From assembly GCF_020966635.1 (NCBI RefSeq), contig NZ_JAJKFQ010000005.1, positions 646,481 to 710,480 of the forward strand: a stretch of DNA of 64,000 nucleotides. Reading direction: 5' to 3'. The stretch's first letter is position 1, and each line of letters begins with the position of its first letter. Below are positions 43,460 to 53,200 of this stretch, in pieces. Origin of the DNA: Stieleria sp. JC731 (lineage in GTDB: Bacteria; Planctomycetota; Planctomycetia; Pirellulales; Pirellulaceae). The notes under the pieces were generated by a model, which searched no databases, was not told the DNA's origin, and saw only the letters and a list, made by a program, of their open reading frames with translations. A program made the position numbers and the translations under genes.

Positions 43460-44716
43460 CTATCCGCGAGGTAGCCAGCTGGATGTCGTTACGGAGTCGG
43501 ACATCCGCAGTTGTTGCTGGCAACGCATTTCTTCTTCAGCCGCTTTCAATCGCACATGGACAATCACGTCGTCGCCAATCGGGACTCGGTCCAGCCATTC
43601 GATCGGAATATGAAATCCGTTGTTAGACGTTTCATCCGATTGGCCTCGATTGGGCGATGCATGGACCAGCTTTCGGACCTCGTCAGGAGTGAAGTCCCAG
43701 CGTCCCAGACGGGGATCGTCGGACTCGTCCAGCGGATCAAGAACGACGACGTTCAACTCCGCATCAATGTCGTAATTGTCGAGTGACAAAGTATTGCCAC
43801 TGGCGTCGACCGCATTGACGACCAAGTACAGACCGTCCAGAGGCGTATCTTCGTCGGTCTGGTGCCCGCCGGAGAGCGTGGGGTGAATCTGCAGCCGATC
43901 AGGAACCGGTACTTCGATTTCCTGTTCGAAGGACATCTTTTTCAGGTCCGCCGGAAAAACGATCTTCCCTGGTGGAGTCGAGGGATCTTCCGCTGGAGGC
44001 TTGGGAGTTCCAGGGATGATCTGGTCATCTTGCAACTGATCTTCTGTCGGCGGCAACAACTGCTCGCCGGTACCTAGTGGAGGTGGAAGCAGTTCGTCGT
44101 TGGTATCCGGGTCCGGAATAGGCATTGGTACCGTTTCCGTCGGAAGCCCCAAACCGCCAGTTGTGTCATTGGCAGTTGATTCTGGATCATCCTGCTGAGT
44201 AGGCGGATTCGGATCCGTCGCCGGTTCCGCAATCGGATCGGGATCTTGCAGCGGCGCAGGTTCATCTGGCGATTGCGAAGAAGGCATCGGCAGTGTTGTG
44301 CCTGGAGACTCCGACTGCGGGCGTTCCTGCACAGCGCTCGGATCCTCGATTGCGTTTTCAGAATCCGGCGAATCTAGATCGATGACGTCGTAGTCCGGAA
44401 CCGGTTCAGGGATCGCAGGTAGTGGGCGGTCTTGGAGTTCAAACGCAGACGGATCCTCGTACGGCAATCCGTTGACACTTCGCGCGTGTTCGAGTTTGTC
44501 TTGAAGGACTCGATTTTGGTAGTCCGCATCATAAAGCTGATCCTCAAGTACACGGATTTGGTTCGTCAGCTTTTGGCGGTAGTAGTCGTCTTGCGCGCGG
44601 CCGCGGCATCCAATTAATGGGAGCGATGCCAGTGCGAACGCTCCAACAGTAGCTACGCGGATCGAACGAGCGAATCGAATGCGGAATCGCGCTAGCTCGA
44701 CCGAGTCTTTTGACAT
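43460..44716 (-). CDS. Proline/acid-rich lipoprotein with N-terminal coiled coil
   Basis: A 418-residue lipoprotein. MSKDSVELARFRIRF leads into a signal peptide with lipobox LPLIGC. There follows a coiled coil (RQKLTNQIRVLEDQLYDADYQNRVLQDKLEHARS in two halves), then about 170 residues rich in Pro, Asp, Glu and Gln, and a folded C-terminal domain from about 265 (DGLYLVVNAVDASGNTL; RLGRWDFTPDEVRKL; VIVHVRLKAAEEEM). The layout suggests an outer-membrane or peptidoglycan-spanning stalk. No family recognised. The ATG at 44716 sits before the lipoprotein signal; the frame extends upstream to 44797. Confidence 0.78.
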   Translation of the reverse strand: MSKDSVELARFRIRFARSIRVATVGAFALASLPLIGCRGRAQDDYYRQKLTNQIRVLEDQLYDADYQNRVLQDKLEHARSVNGLPYEDPSAFELQDRPLPAIPEPVPDYDVIDLDSPDSENAIEDPSAVQERPQSESPGTTLPMPSSQSPDEPAPLQDPDPIAEPATDPNPPTQQDDPESTANDTTGGLGLPTETVPMPIPDPDTNDELLPPPLGTGEQLLPPTEDQLQDDQIIPGTPKPPAEDPSTPPGKIVFPADLKKMSFEQEIEVPVPDRLQIHPTLSGGHQTDEDTPLDGLYLVVNAVDASGNTLSLDNYDIDAELNVVVLDPLDESDDPRLGRWDFTPDEVRKLVHASPNRGQSDETSNNGFHIPIEWLDRVPIGDDVIVHVRLKAAEEEMRCQQQLRMSDSVTTSSWLPRG

Positions 44717-45193
44717 ATTGCTAGCATCAACGCAGTCGCTTCTTCGATTGCGTTTGGTGAGCAACATTGGTCGGTGCAGATTCTTTTGTCGGATCAACGA
44801 GATACCACAAATTCACTCAAGTTCAACGGCGGGACGACCGAGGTGTACCGGTCGCTAAGCAGGCAGTAGCAGTTTGTCAGGATCGGGGTCAAGGTTGCCT
44901 GCCAGGGACCGGACAGATCAATTGGCAGTGAGACCTGGTTTTGCTAGCGATTTCGGCATGTGAAAACCTGGCTCCGTCGCAATCGGAATCCTGGTAAGTT
45001 TTGCCGGTTAAGAGGTTTCTAGGGTTTTTAACGATTATTCAGAATTTTCGTTTAGGGCTAGGGTTGAGGCCGTCGATACGGCAAGTGACAGATTGTGCCG
45101 TATCAGCCTGTGGCGATTCGGTGCATCCAGAACTGACCGAAGCCGGCGAGGAGACAGATCGCCTGCGGTTGGTTTTCCTCCCCGAGTTCTTTA
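44717..45193. other. Divergent intergenic region, no supported gene
   Basis: About 475 nt between the lipoprotein and the BBP7 gene. No gene is supported and I could not place the two expected promoters. Confidence 0.45.
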
Positions 45194-46822
45194 GTGGTGA
45201 CGATCGTGCCGAACCTCAACACCTTCCGCCTAGCAACAGTCGCCTTGACGGTGGCCGTCCTGCTTTCGCCGAGCAATCCTGCTGCGGCACAATCACGCCA
45301 GAGTGTGCGTGGTGACCAAACCAACCAAACAAGTGCAAGTCAGGCACGAGCTAGTCAGGCAAGGGCGAATTGGACGCCGGTTCGAGGAGCAGTCGCTTCG
45401 ACTTCACAGCAACCGTCTCCCAAAGGCGTTTCGCGAACCGCGACAACCAAGCGACGTGTTCTTAAGCCGACAGACTCTGCGGCACCGCAAGGGATGGTGA
45501 CACAAGCGTCGCACCAGATTCCCAGCCCTCCGCCAGTTGGCGAAACGGTGATTTATGAGCCAACCGTTGTGGACCTTTCGTGTGACGCGATGGATCCCAG
45601 TTGCGGATGCGATGGTGCAGGTTGCGACGCGATCGGATGCGATGCGATGGGTAGCTGCGGCCCTAATTGCGGTTGCAGCCTCTGCGGTGAACTCGCGGGC
45701 GGTCGAGCTTGGAGACCGGCGATCACCTTGAGCCTTCCCCAGGACGGTTTCGTCTCGTTCGAAGCACTGAATTTTTGGACTGACGGAATGAGTGTCCCGG
45801 CGCTCGTGACGCAGTCGTTGCCAGGATCGATCAGCGGTCGTTCGGAAGCCGGCGTGCTTCCCGGTGCGACTGTTTTGTATGGCGGCAACGATATCCTTGA
45901 TGATTCTCGCACCGGAGGTCGATTGCGATTCGGTTTCTGGTTCGACCGATGTCACACCGTCGGTTTGGCAGCGGAGTATTTGGAACTGGAGCGTGAGTCT
46001 GAGGCGTTTTCGGCAGCTAGCACGGGAGACCCGATCCTTGCCCGACCGTTCTACAACGTCACGACAGGGATGAACGATTCGGAATTGATCGCGTTCAACG
46101 ACGGACAGATCGCACTTACCGGAACCGTCTCGGTTCAAGCTTACAGCGAGCTTGTTGGCGGAGGAGTCAACTTGCGATTCCTGAAAGGCTGCGACGAAGG
46201 CTGCCGCGAATGGTTGTTCTGCGGACGAAACAATCACTACTGCACTCGCAGCGAATTCCGATTGGGATACCGGTTCATGGAACTGAACGAAGGTGTTTCG
46301 ATTCACGAAGACCTGCTGAGCACCGGGACCAACCCAGGAACCTTTGACATCACCGACGCGTTTGACACCGAAAACCGCTTCAACGGTGTCGATCTTGGTT
46401 GGAGCCGACGAATCGTACGCGGCTATTGGACGCTAGAAAGTTTGATCCGAATTGCGGTCGGGAATACCAACCAGATCGTTCGCATCAACGGTTCGACTTC
46501 GATCGACGACGGGGCCGCTCAGTCCGGAGGCTTGCTCGCACTGACCAATCAGGGCACCTTTGAGCAAGACGAGTTCTCCGTACTGCCTGAGCTCAATCTG
46601 ACTCTTGGATATCAGCTTACCGATCACTTGAAGGCGACTGTTGGTTACACCGGAATCTACTGGTCAAACGTAGTGCGACCTGGAGAGCACATTCCGACCG
46701 CAGTGAACCCTAACTTCTTGCCACCAGCGGTAAGCGGTACCGACGCCTATCCGTTGTTCAGCTTTGACACAACTGACTATTGGGCACACGGTTTGACTTA
46801 TGGATTGGAATATCGGTGGTAA
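45194..46822 (+). CDS. BBP7 family outer-membrane beta-barrel protein
   Basis: A 542-residue exported protein starting at GTG 45194. A signal peptide (VALTVAVLLSPSNPAAA) is followed by a low-complexity segment with SQARASQARA, a Cys-rich stretch at 130-164 (nine Cys), and from about 180 a barrel typical of planctomycete BBP7 proteins: FVSFEALNFWTDGMSVPALVT, GGRLRFGFWFD, FRLGYRFMELNEGVSI, VDLGWSRRI and the C-terminal GLTYGLEYRW. The ending in an aromatic residue fits barrel insertion. BBP7 is a large lineage-specific surface family of unknown role. Confidence 0.9.
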   Translation: MVTIVPNLNTFRLATVALTVAVLLSPSNPAAAQSRQSVRGDQTNQTSASQARASQARANWTPVRGAVASTSQQPSPKGVSRTATTKRRVLKPTDSAAPQGMVTQASHQIPSPPPVGETVIYEPTVVDLSCDAMDPSCGCDGAGCDAIGCDAMGSCGPNCGCSLCGELAGGRAWRPAITLSLPQDGFVSFEALNFWTDGMSVPALVTQSLPGSISGRSEAGVLPGATVLYGGNDILDDSRTGGRLRFGFWFDRCHTVGLAAEYLELERESEAFSAASTGDPILARPFYNVTTGMNDSELIAFNDGQIALTGTVSVQAYSELVGGGVNLRFLKGCDEGCREWLFCGRNNHYCTRSEFRLGYRFMELNEGVSIHEDLLSTGTNPGTFDITDAFDTENRFNGVDLGWSRRIVRGYWTLESLIRIAVGNTNQIVRINGSTSIDDGAAQSGGLLALTNQGTFEQDEFSVLPELNLTLGYQLTDHLKATVGYTGIYWSNVVRPGEHIPTAVNPNFLPPAVSGTDAYPLFSFDTTDYWAHGLTYGLEYRW

Positions 46823-47053
46823 TCGTTAAATCCTACCAGGTGTTTAACTTTGGTTGACACGGGGCCGATAGCACGATCAGAGGCTATCTCCCCCCGAACA
46901 AGACGGCTGCGCAAAGTTTCCCATGCGGAGTGTCCGTAACGCAAAGTCCTCTTTGCAGACACGTTGAGCATGCCTGACTTTGTGAATTAGGTCTCGCTTC
47001 CCCACTATGTGCGACCCTGCGGTCGAGTCACCAAAAATACAGGAATGTTCCCA

Positions 47054-50000
47054 ATGGATTGGCAACGGATGATTCAGCGACTGGCTGGTCGCAGCCGTCG
47101 TTCGACGAATGAATTACGCTCTCGCCGGCGAGCATTGAAACTCGAAGCGTTGGCAAAACGTCAGCTGTTGGCTGTCGACATTGGGGCCGTTTCCGGAATC
47201 GCCTACACCGATTTGACGGGCGATGGTCTAAGCGGTGATGATCCCCGGTTGGAAAGCATCACGGTCGAGCTTTACAGCGACACCAATGCCAACAACACCT
47301 ACGACAGTGGTGTCGATACGCTAGTCGCGACGGACACGACGGCGACATCCGGCGACCCGGTTCCTGGCGAGTATCGTTTCGATGATTTGGCGGCCGGGAC
47401 TTACTTTGTTGTCCAGGGTTCGGCGGGAGCCAGCATCACCGTACCGTCACCTGCGATGGTGACCGTGACCGCCGATGATGCCGATGGAGAAACGATCGTC
47501 ACGATCGATGACTTCACCACCGGTGCCCAATTGATCACGGCAAGTGGAGGCACTACGCAAACCGATAGTCAGACGGCCGCCAACGCGCTCGGCGGATCAC
47601 GTGACGTCGAGTTGATCCATACCAACGGCAGTGGCAATACGACTTTTCAAGTCGATAACGGAACCGAGCTGTTAAGCCTGAGCACCGGCGGTGGTGCGCT
47701 GTCGCAGGCGACCGTGGAATATGACGGGGCTGACGGAGCGTTCGGATTAACCGTCCCACCGGGATTCGCGCCCGTTTCATCCTTGGCCGGGGGAACAGCA
47801 GGAGGAGCTGTTCCGACCAACACAGGGATCGAAGTATTAGCGCGAGCGGAAAATCAAGACGAGACGATGACGGTGATCGTCTTTACGTCCGCAACCGAAG
47901 CATCGCAGATCGACATCACGATTCCACAGGATCCGTCGCTTCAGTCGGTCTTTGTTGACTTCACCGATCCCGGATGGGCAACGTCGGGTTTCGCAGGTGT
48001 GGTTAGCCCGGCGGACTTCAACAGTGTGATCGCGATTCGGGCGACCGCGACCGTGACGCTTGCGGACAACGACATTTTCTTTTCCGTTGTCGAATCGCGT
48101 GGACCGGATCCGATCGAAGTCAACCTTTCCAATACTCAGCTGTTGCAGTTGGGCGGAACCGTCTTCGAAGACTTGGGCGGTGGAGCAGATTCCAACAACG
48201 GGACATTGGACGGTACCGAAAGCGGAATTGCCGGCGTCACTGTCGACTTGTATGCCGAGCCTGGTGGAGGCGGCGCGATCGATCCCTCGTCCCAGGTTGC
48301 CGTTGCGACAACGACAACCGACGTGAACGGCGACTATGTCTTTACCGATTTGGACGCGGGCAACTATCTGGTTGTTATTCCCGATTCCGATTTCGGCAGC
48401 GGGCAACTGTTGTTCGGATATGAATCGAGCACCGGAAACGATCCCGCACCTGATCCGGACGACGACGTCGATAGCGATGACAACGGTACCGTTTCCGCAG
48501 GCGTCGGAGTCGTTAGCCAGGAAATCACTCTGGTTGCGGGAAGCGAACCGAACAACGACGGCGATACCGACGTCAATACAAACTTTACACTCGACTTGGG
48601 TGTAACGCCGACGATCGATTTGGAGATCACAAAAACGCTCGATTCGGGAGCGTCAACGTTGATCGCTGGCGGTCAAGTGTTCTTCGACATCGATTTCGGG
48701 AACAACGGTCCGCTCGATGCAACGAATGTTGTCATCACCGACTCAATTCCTGTCGGGATGACGATCAACCAAGGTGCTTCCAATTTTGGCGCATTCACCC
48801 CAACGATTGTCGGTCAGGACATCAGTGTTGCCGTCGGAGCCTTGGCCGTGTCGGCGACCGGCTCGATCCGAATCGCAGTGGACATTGATGCCGGTCAGAC
48901 GGCGGACTTGACCAACACCGCGACCATCGCTGGTGATCAGGTTGAAACCGACAGCACGAATAATTCGGACAGCGCTCTGGCTGATCTTGAAGAAGCCAAC
49001 CTGTCGATCACCAAAGACGACAACACGACCGGTTCGGTCATCGCCGGTGAACAGTTCACCTATACGATTACCGTGTTCAATGATGGGCCCAATACGGCCA
49101 CCGGCATCGTAGTAACAGACAATCTGCCAGCGGACCTGTCATTCGTCAGCGCATCGTTCACGACCGGTTCAGGAACCGTGACCGAGACGCCCGCAGCCAG
49201 CGGTCAGTTGACAATCAATGTTGATGACTTGGCAGATCAAGCCAGTGCGGTCATCGACGTGATTGTCTTGGTCGATGCGGCCGCCGGGACATCGATCGTC
49301 AACACCGCAACCGTTGTCGGCTCGCCGGATATCGACCCGGACACGAGCGACAACACCGCAACCGAGACAACCCCGGTTGTGCGGAACGTTGATGTCGGTG
49401 TGACCAAGTCCACCACGGACACTGCCGTCGCCGGCAGCAGTCTGACTTATACCTTCGCGGTAACCAACAATGGTCCAGGCGATGCTCGCGCCGTAACGGT
49501 GACCGACACCTTGGATTCTGCATTGACGTTTAGCTCGTTTGATGCCGGAACGTCGGGCGTCACGATTACCCAGAATGGTCAAGACTTGACCTTCGACGTC
49601 GGAACACTCGTCGACGGTCAAACGGAAACGTTTACGATCACGGTTGACATCGCTTCGTCAGCAACCGGGACGATTAACAACCAAGCCGACATCACCACCT
49701 CGGACAACGATACGCAAGCGAGTAACGATAGCAGCGATATCGATATCGTCATCAATCGAACCACCGATTTGATTCTGACCAAGACTGTCGATTCGGCGAC
49801 CGCGATACCAGGCCAGGACACGCTGACCTATACGATCACGATTGAGCATGACACGGACAGTATTAGCGATTCGGGGATCGTAACTGTGACCGATGTTTTG
49901 CCAGCGGGATTGACCTTGGGACAGATCTCCGCGCCGAATGCGACATCGCAAGGCTTTGACAGTGGATCAAGCACGATTACGGTCGTCTTTGATCCGATCG

Positions 50001-51283
50001 CGATCGGTTCGACAGAGTCCTTCACATTCACCGCAACGGTGGACGAAGATGCGACCGGAACGATCGACAACACGGCAACACTGTCGGTGGCCGGTGGAGA
50101 TATCGATACCAGCAACGATAGCGATGACGCCCAATCGACGCTTTCGCCCGAATTCGATGTCACGATCGCAAAGAGTGCATCAGATTCGACGCCGGCTTCG
50201 GGTTCCAACGTTACTTACACGATCGATCTGACGAACGATGGGCCGAGTACGGCCACCGGAGTGATCCTGACCGACGATATCCCATCAGGTCTGACATTTG
50301 TCAGTGGGACCTTGGATGGTCAGTCGGCGACATCCAACGGAACGACGGTGACGTTCCCTTCGGTCACATTGTCTGACGGCGAAACGAAGTCTGCGACATT
50401 GGTTTTCACCGTTGGTGCTACCCAAGACGGGACGATCACTAACACCGCATCGGTGACGGCGGATGCCGGAGAAACCGATACGTCCAACAACAGTGATTCC
50501 GTAGACGTGACGGCGACGCCAGAAGCTGATCTGACTGTCGCGAAAACAGTCGATTCGGCAAACGCACAAGCCGGTGACACCTTGGTCTACACCATTACGA
50601 TCACCAACGACGGGATTTCGACGGCGGAAGGCGTGACGGCCGCGGACGTCTTGCCGAGCGGTTTGACGTTCGTCAGTGCGAATACGCCGGGTGGCGAAAC
50701 GGTAACAACGAACGGTCAGACGGTCAGTGTGGACGTCGGCGATATCGTCGCCAGCGGAACGTTTACATTCACCATCAACGCGAGCGTCGATAACACGGCG
50801 CCAGCGACTGTCACGAACACGGTTTCTGTCCAAACCACAACCGGTGAAACTGATTTGACGAATAACTCCGCGACAGCAGAAACCGCTGTCGAGGCGTTCC
50901 AGAGCTCGATCGGTGGTGTTGTCTATGTCGACGCAAACGACAACGGTGTTCAAGATTCGGGTGAAGCCGGAATCGCTGGCGTTACGATAACACTGACTGG
51001 GACGAATGTCTTCAACGAGTCGGTTACACGTGTCGTTACGACCAACGATGACGGCGAATACTTGTTCTCGCAACTGGCAGCGGGAACTTACGACATCACC
51101 GAGACTCAGCCAGAGGACTTTGTCGATGGCCAAGAGACCGCAGGGACTGGTGCTTCAGCGACCATCAATCCCAACGCCTTCAACAGTTTGACCTTTGACG
51201 ACAGTCCGGGCACCGCAGTCGATTTTAACTTTGGTGAAATCGCGGCGGTCCTGTCAAAACGACGTTTCCTCGCTTCTTCCTGA
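47054..51283 (+). CDS. DUF11/SdrD-like repeat surface protein with KRRFLASS end
   Basis: A 1,409-residue exported protein. The N-terminus is basic (RRSTNELRSRRRALKLEALAKRQLLAVD, in parts), with an LExLxxRxLLA motif like that of the giant protease. It has an SdrD B-like domain (SGIAYTDLTGDG), a second B-like domain (VFEDLGGGADSNNGTLDG), six DUF11 repeats (for example ANLSITKDDNTTGSVIAG, FDVTIAKSASDSTPASG), and a last B-like domain (IGGVVYVDANDNGVQDSGE). The C-terminus VLSKRRFLASS looks like a short conserved basic tail. Asp/Asn-rich loops suggest calcium binding. The ATG at 47054 has AGGA 9 nt upstream. Confidence 0.92.
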   Translation: MDWQRMIQRLAGRSRRSTNELRSRRRALKLEALAKRQLLAVDIGAVSGIAYTDLTGDGLSGDDPRLESITVELYSDTNANNTYDSGVDTLVATDTTATSGDPVPGEYRFDDLAAGTYFVVQGSAGASITVPSPAMVTVTADDADGETIVTIDDFTTGAQLITASGGTTQTDSQTAANALGGSRDVELIHTNGSGNTTFQVDNGTELLSLSTGGGALSQATVEYDGADGAFGLTVPPGFAPVSSLAGGTAGGAVPTNTGIEVLARAENQDETMTVIVFTSATEASQIDITIPQDPSLQSVFVDFTDPGWATSGFAGVVSPADFNSVIAIRATATVTLADNDIFFSVVESRGPDPIEVNLSNTQLLQLGGTVFEDLGGGADSNNGTLDGTESGIAGVTVDLYAEPGGGGAIDPSSQVAVATTTTDVNGDYVFTDLDAGNYLVVIPDSDFGSGQLLFGYESSTGNDPAPDPDDDVDSDDNGTVSAGVGVVSQEITLVAGSEPNNDGDTDVNTNFTLDLGVTPTIDLEITKTLDSGASTLIAGGQVFFDIDFGNNGPLDATNVVITDSIPVGMTINQGASNFGAFTPTIVGQDISVAVGALAVSATGSIRIAVDIDAGQTADLTNTATIAGDQVETDSTNNSDSALADLEEANLSITKDDNTTGSVIAGEQFTYTITVFNDGPNTATGIVVTDNLPADLSFVSASFTTGSGTVTETPAASGQLTINVDDLADQASAVIDVIVLVDAAAGTSIVNTATVVGSPDIDPDTSDNTATETTPVVRNVDVGVTKSTTDTAVAGSSLTYTFAVTNNGPGDARAVTVTDTLDSALTFSSFDAGTSGVTITQNGQDLTFDVGTLVDGQTETFTITVDIASSATGTINNQADITTSDNDTQASNDSSDIDIVINRTTDLILTKTVDSATAIPGQDTLTYTITIEHDTDSISDSGIVTVTDVLPAGLTLGQISAPNATSQGFDSGSSTITVVFDPIAIGSTESFTFTATVDEDATGTIDNTATLSVAGGDIDTSNDSDDAQSTLSPEFDVTIAKSASDSTPASGSNVTYTIDLTNDGPSTATGVILTDDIPSGLTFVSGTLDGQSATSNGTTVTFPSVTLSDGETKSATLVFTVGATQDGTITNTASVTADAGETDTSNNSDSVDVTATPEADLTVAKTVDSANAQAGDTLVYTITITNDGISTAEGVTAADVLPSGLTFVSANTPGGETVTTNGQTVSVDVGDIVASGTFTFTINASVDNTAPATVTNTVSVQTTTGETDLTNNSATAETAVEAFQSSIGGVVYVDANDNGVQDSGEAGIAGVTITLTGTNVFNESVTRVVTTNDDGEYLFSQLAAGTYDITETQPEDFVDGQETAGTGASATINPNAFNSLTFDDSPGTAVDFNFGEIAAVLSKRRFLASS

Positions 51284-51388
51284 TAACGCACTCATGACTT
51301 GTTTATAGCAACGTGATCGAAAATGCTGCCAACGGGAGCCGGTGGTGAATGTAGCAGCATGCGAGTCGGACGCGACGAGGAAATCAGT

Positions 51389-51424
51389 AACGCACGGTCT
51401 TTCGGGGGGAAGGCCGTGCGTTTT
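51389..51424. terminator. Bidirectional intrinsic terminator
   Basis: AACGCACGG at 51389-51397 pairs with CCGTGCGTT at 51414-51422, extended inward by CTTTC/GAAGG, followed by TTTT on the plus strand and preceded by A residues. It sits between two convergent genes. Confidence 0.85.
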
Positions 51425-51489
51425 CTATTTGCACAGGGATCAAAATCTGGATTGGGTTGTTGATCCAATCATTCTTTGCTCGATCAATC

Positions 51490-52344
51490 TTAGTTCGACG
51501 CAGCAAACGGCCACTCGGTGAACGGCACATAGACTTGGTAGGTCCCATCGCCCAGGTAATCCCCCAGCCAATCATCGCGAGCGACGATGGTTGCGTTATC
51601 AACCAACGTCGCTGGAATCCGGCTGGGGCCGTTGGAAATTAAACTGACTTTCGCGATCCAATTCGCTCCCGATTCACGAGAGTGACGATCGGGTTGAATC
51701 GTCGCCAATGTCACGGAAGGACGTAGGTCTGGACTTCCCTGCGGACTGATGATCGACCGAGCATTGATTTGATTCGGATAGACGACTTCAGATCGATTCA
51801 GCTGCGCAACGTACCAAGTCGATGGCAATTGAAGATCAATTGTCATTGCACCGAAATGTCGATCAGAACCGTCAATTGCGAGTTGCAGTTTGCTTGGTGT
51901 GTCTGGCGGCGTTTGAAAGTCCAAGAGATAGCTGCATTGACCCGCCAACGGAATCAGCCGAGGTTCGTCTTCGTTCGGGCTCTGGACTTTCAGGAAATGC
52001 TCACCGCTCGGAACGTAAACCTTCATCGGCTTTCGCGGTCGAGCTGCGATGACGAAGAACGGGACATCAAGCCGAGGCATTTCCTCGGGCGTACGACATG
52101 GTTCAAGCAGTTGCGGTAGTAGCCGATCGTGGCTGCGCCCCCGCTGGCCAATGAATTCCATTCTGTCGACGGCATCGTGCATCTCGTTGACTGCGGTTGA
52201 GGCTGCCTCGATCTGTCTTTTGATAGACCGCGATCTTTCTACCAAGAACCCGAGAACGGACAATTGAATGCCAACCATGACGCAGAATAAGACCTTCAGA
52301 CGGTAGCGTTTCTTGCGTCCTGGTGCCGGTGAATTCGATGTCAT
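51490..52344 (-). CDS. Membrane-anchored hypothetical protein (partner of upstream gene)
   Basis: A 284-residue protein with a basic N-terminus (RKKRYRLK), one helix (VLFCVMVGIQLSVLGFLV), a predicted coiled coil and a periplasmic beta-rich domain (KPMKVYVPSGEHFLKV; HFGAMTIDLQLPSTWYVAQL). Its start overlaps the upstream gene by 4 nt. The two proteins share layout (single anchor, coiled coil, beta domain, a segment on plural substituents or sizes is not evident), so they probably form a pair. No family recognised. Confidence 0.75.
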   Translation of the reverse strand: MTSNSPAPGRKKRYRLKVLFCVMVGIQLSVLGFLVERSRSIKRQIEAASTAVNEMHDAVDRMEFIGQRGRSHDRLLPQLLEPCRTPEEMPRLDVPFFVIAARPRKPMKVYVPSGEHFLKVQSPNEDEPRLIPLAGQCSYLLDFQTPPDTPSKLQLAIDGSDRHFGAMTIDLQLPSTWYVAQLNRSEVVYPNQINARSIISPQGSPDLRPSVTLATIQPDRHSRESGANWIAKVSLISNGPSRIPATLVDNATIVARDDWLGDYLGDGTYQVYVPFTEWPFAASN

Positions 52345-53171
52345 TGGTCAGCACTTCCTTCGATTGGATCGGAAGGAAACGGCTGTAAATCAGATGAACG
52401 ATCACTGAGCCAAACAGCGAGCCAACGCTGGTCACGTTCATTGCCGTTTGCATCAATTTCGATTTTGATGTCGCCCTGTGGTGCGCGATTCGGCTTGATC
52501 TGCAAACCGAGCACAGGAAGCCTCTGGCTATCGTTAAATGTCTGCTTGGATTCAATCGCTGCAACCATCCAACGCGCGCTCGTTTTGAAAGGGAATCTAA
52601 ATGTCAATCCATCGATCTTGATCTGCAACGTTTCGTCGCTGTGAATCAACGCGATGCCGTGGGGCTGTGCCGAAAGACGGCGCTGGAAAGATTCCGCCGC
52701 CAGAAGCTCGCTATCTAGAATGCGTGATGAATATGGCGGCTCTTCTGTCGATTTGATGATGCCGACTTTTAAAAAGCATGGGCGAGTTGCGGGAACGTTC
52801 AAATGGTATTGAGTGATCAGCCCCAGTTCCCTTTTCGATCCAACCCATGAAAGCTGTGGGAACGATTGAATCGCAAAAGTTTCCGGAGTGAAAGAGATCT
52901 CGTCGATTTGTTTTTGCCGAACGGCGATGATGTTCTTTTGGGCAATCTCGACGGCTTCGTTCAGAATCGCTTCTTGCTCGAACAACTTGGTATGTCGATC
53001 TTTGACACCTGGCATGTCCCACTGAAGTCGTCTGGTCAACTGCTGGTGGACTATCTGAGCTTCCTGCAGTACAGATGTTGCGCGTTGCAAAGTGGTGTAG
53101 CGTTGCCAGATCGCAAAGCTCAATGAGACGACCAGACTGATTGCCAGAAGAGAGCGGATCGAAAACTGCAT
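52341..53171 (-). CDS. Membrane-anchored hypothetical protein, MQFSIRSLL type
   Basis: A 276-residue protein whose N-terminus MQFSIRSLLAISLVVSLSFAIW is a helix of the kind seen at the start of many planctomycete membrane proteins. A coiled coil follows (LQRATSVLQEAQIVHQQL; EAILNEAVEIAQKNIIAV), then a beta-rich domain (HIALIH-like; ETLQIKIDGLTFRFPF). Its stop overlaps the next start by 4 nt. No function can be assigned. The ATG at 53171 is preferred to the one at 53183 because the helix begins there. Confidence 0.75.
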   Translation of the reverse strand: MQFSIRSLLAISLVVSLSFAIWQRYTTLQRATSVLQEAQIVHQQLTRRLQWDMPGVKDRHTKLFEQEAILNEAVEIAQKNIIAVRQKQIDEISFTPETFAIQSFPQLSWVGSKRELGLITQYHLNVPATRPCFLKVGIIKSTEEPPYSSRILDSELLAAESFQRRLSAQPHGIALIHSDETLQIKIDGLTFRFPFKTSARWMVAAIESKQTFNDSQRLPVLGLQIKPNRAPQGDIKIEIDANGNERDQRWLAVWLSDRSSDLQPFPSDPIEGSADQ

Positions 53172-53200
53172 TGTCGCAACCAATCAAGCCAGGTTCGATC

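Noticed and set aside
45404-46306. A 300-codon minus-strand frame opposite the BBP7 gene
   Set aside because: The sense frame has a signal peptide, family motifs and a barrel ending; the antisense frame has none.
46854-46859. A perfect TTGACA hexamer upstream of the DUF11 gene
   Set aside because: No acceptable -10 hexamer is found 15-19 nt downstream, so it was not called a promoter.
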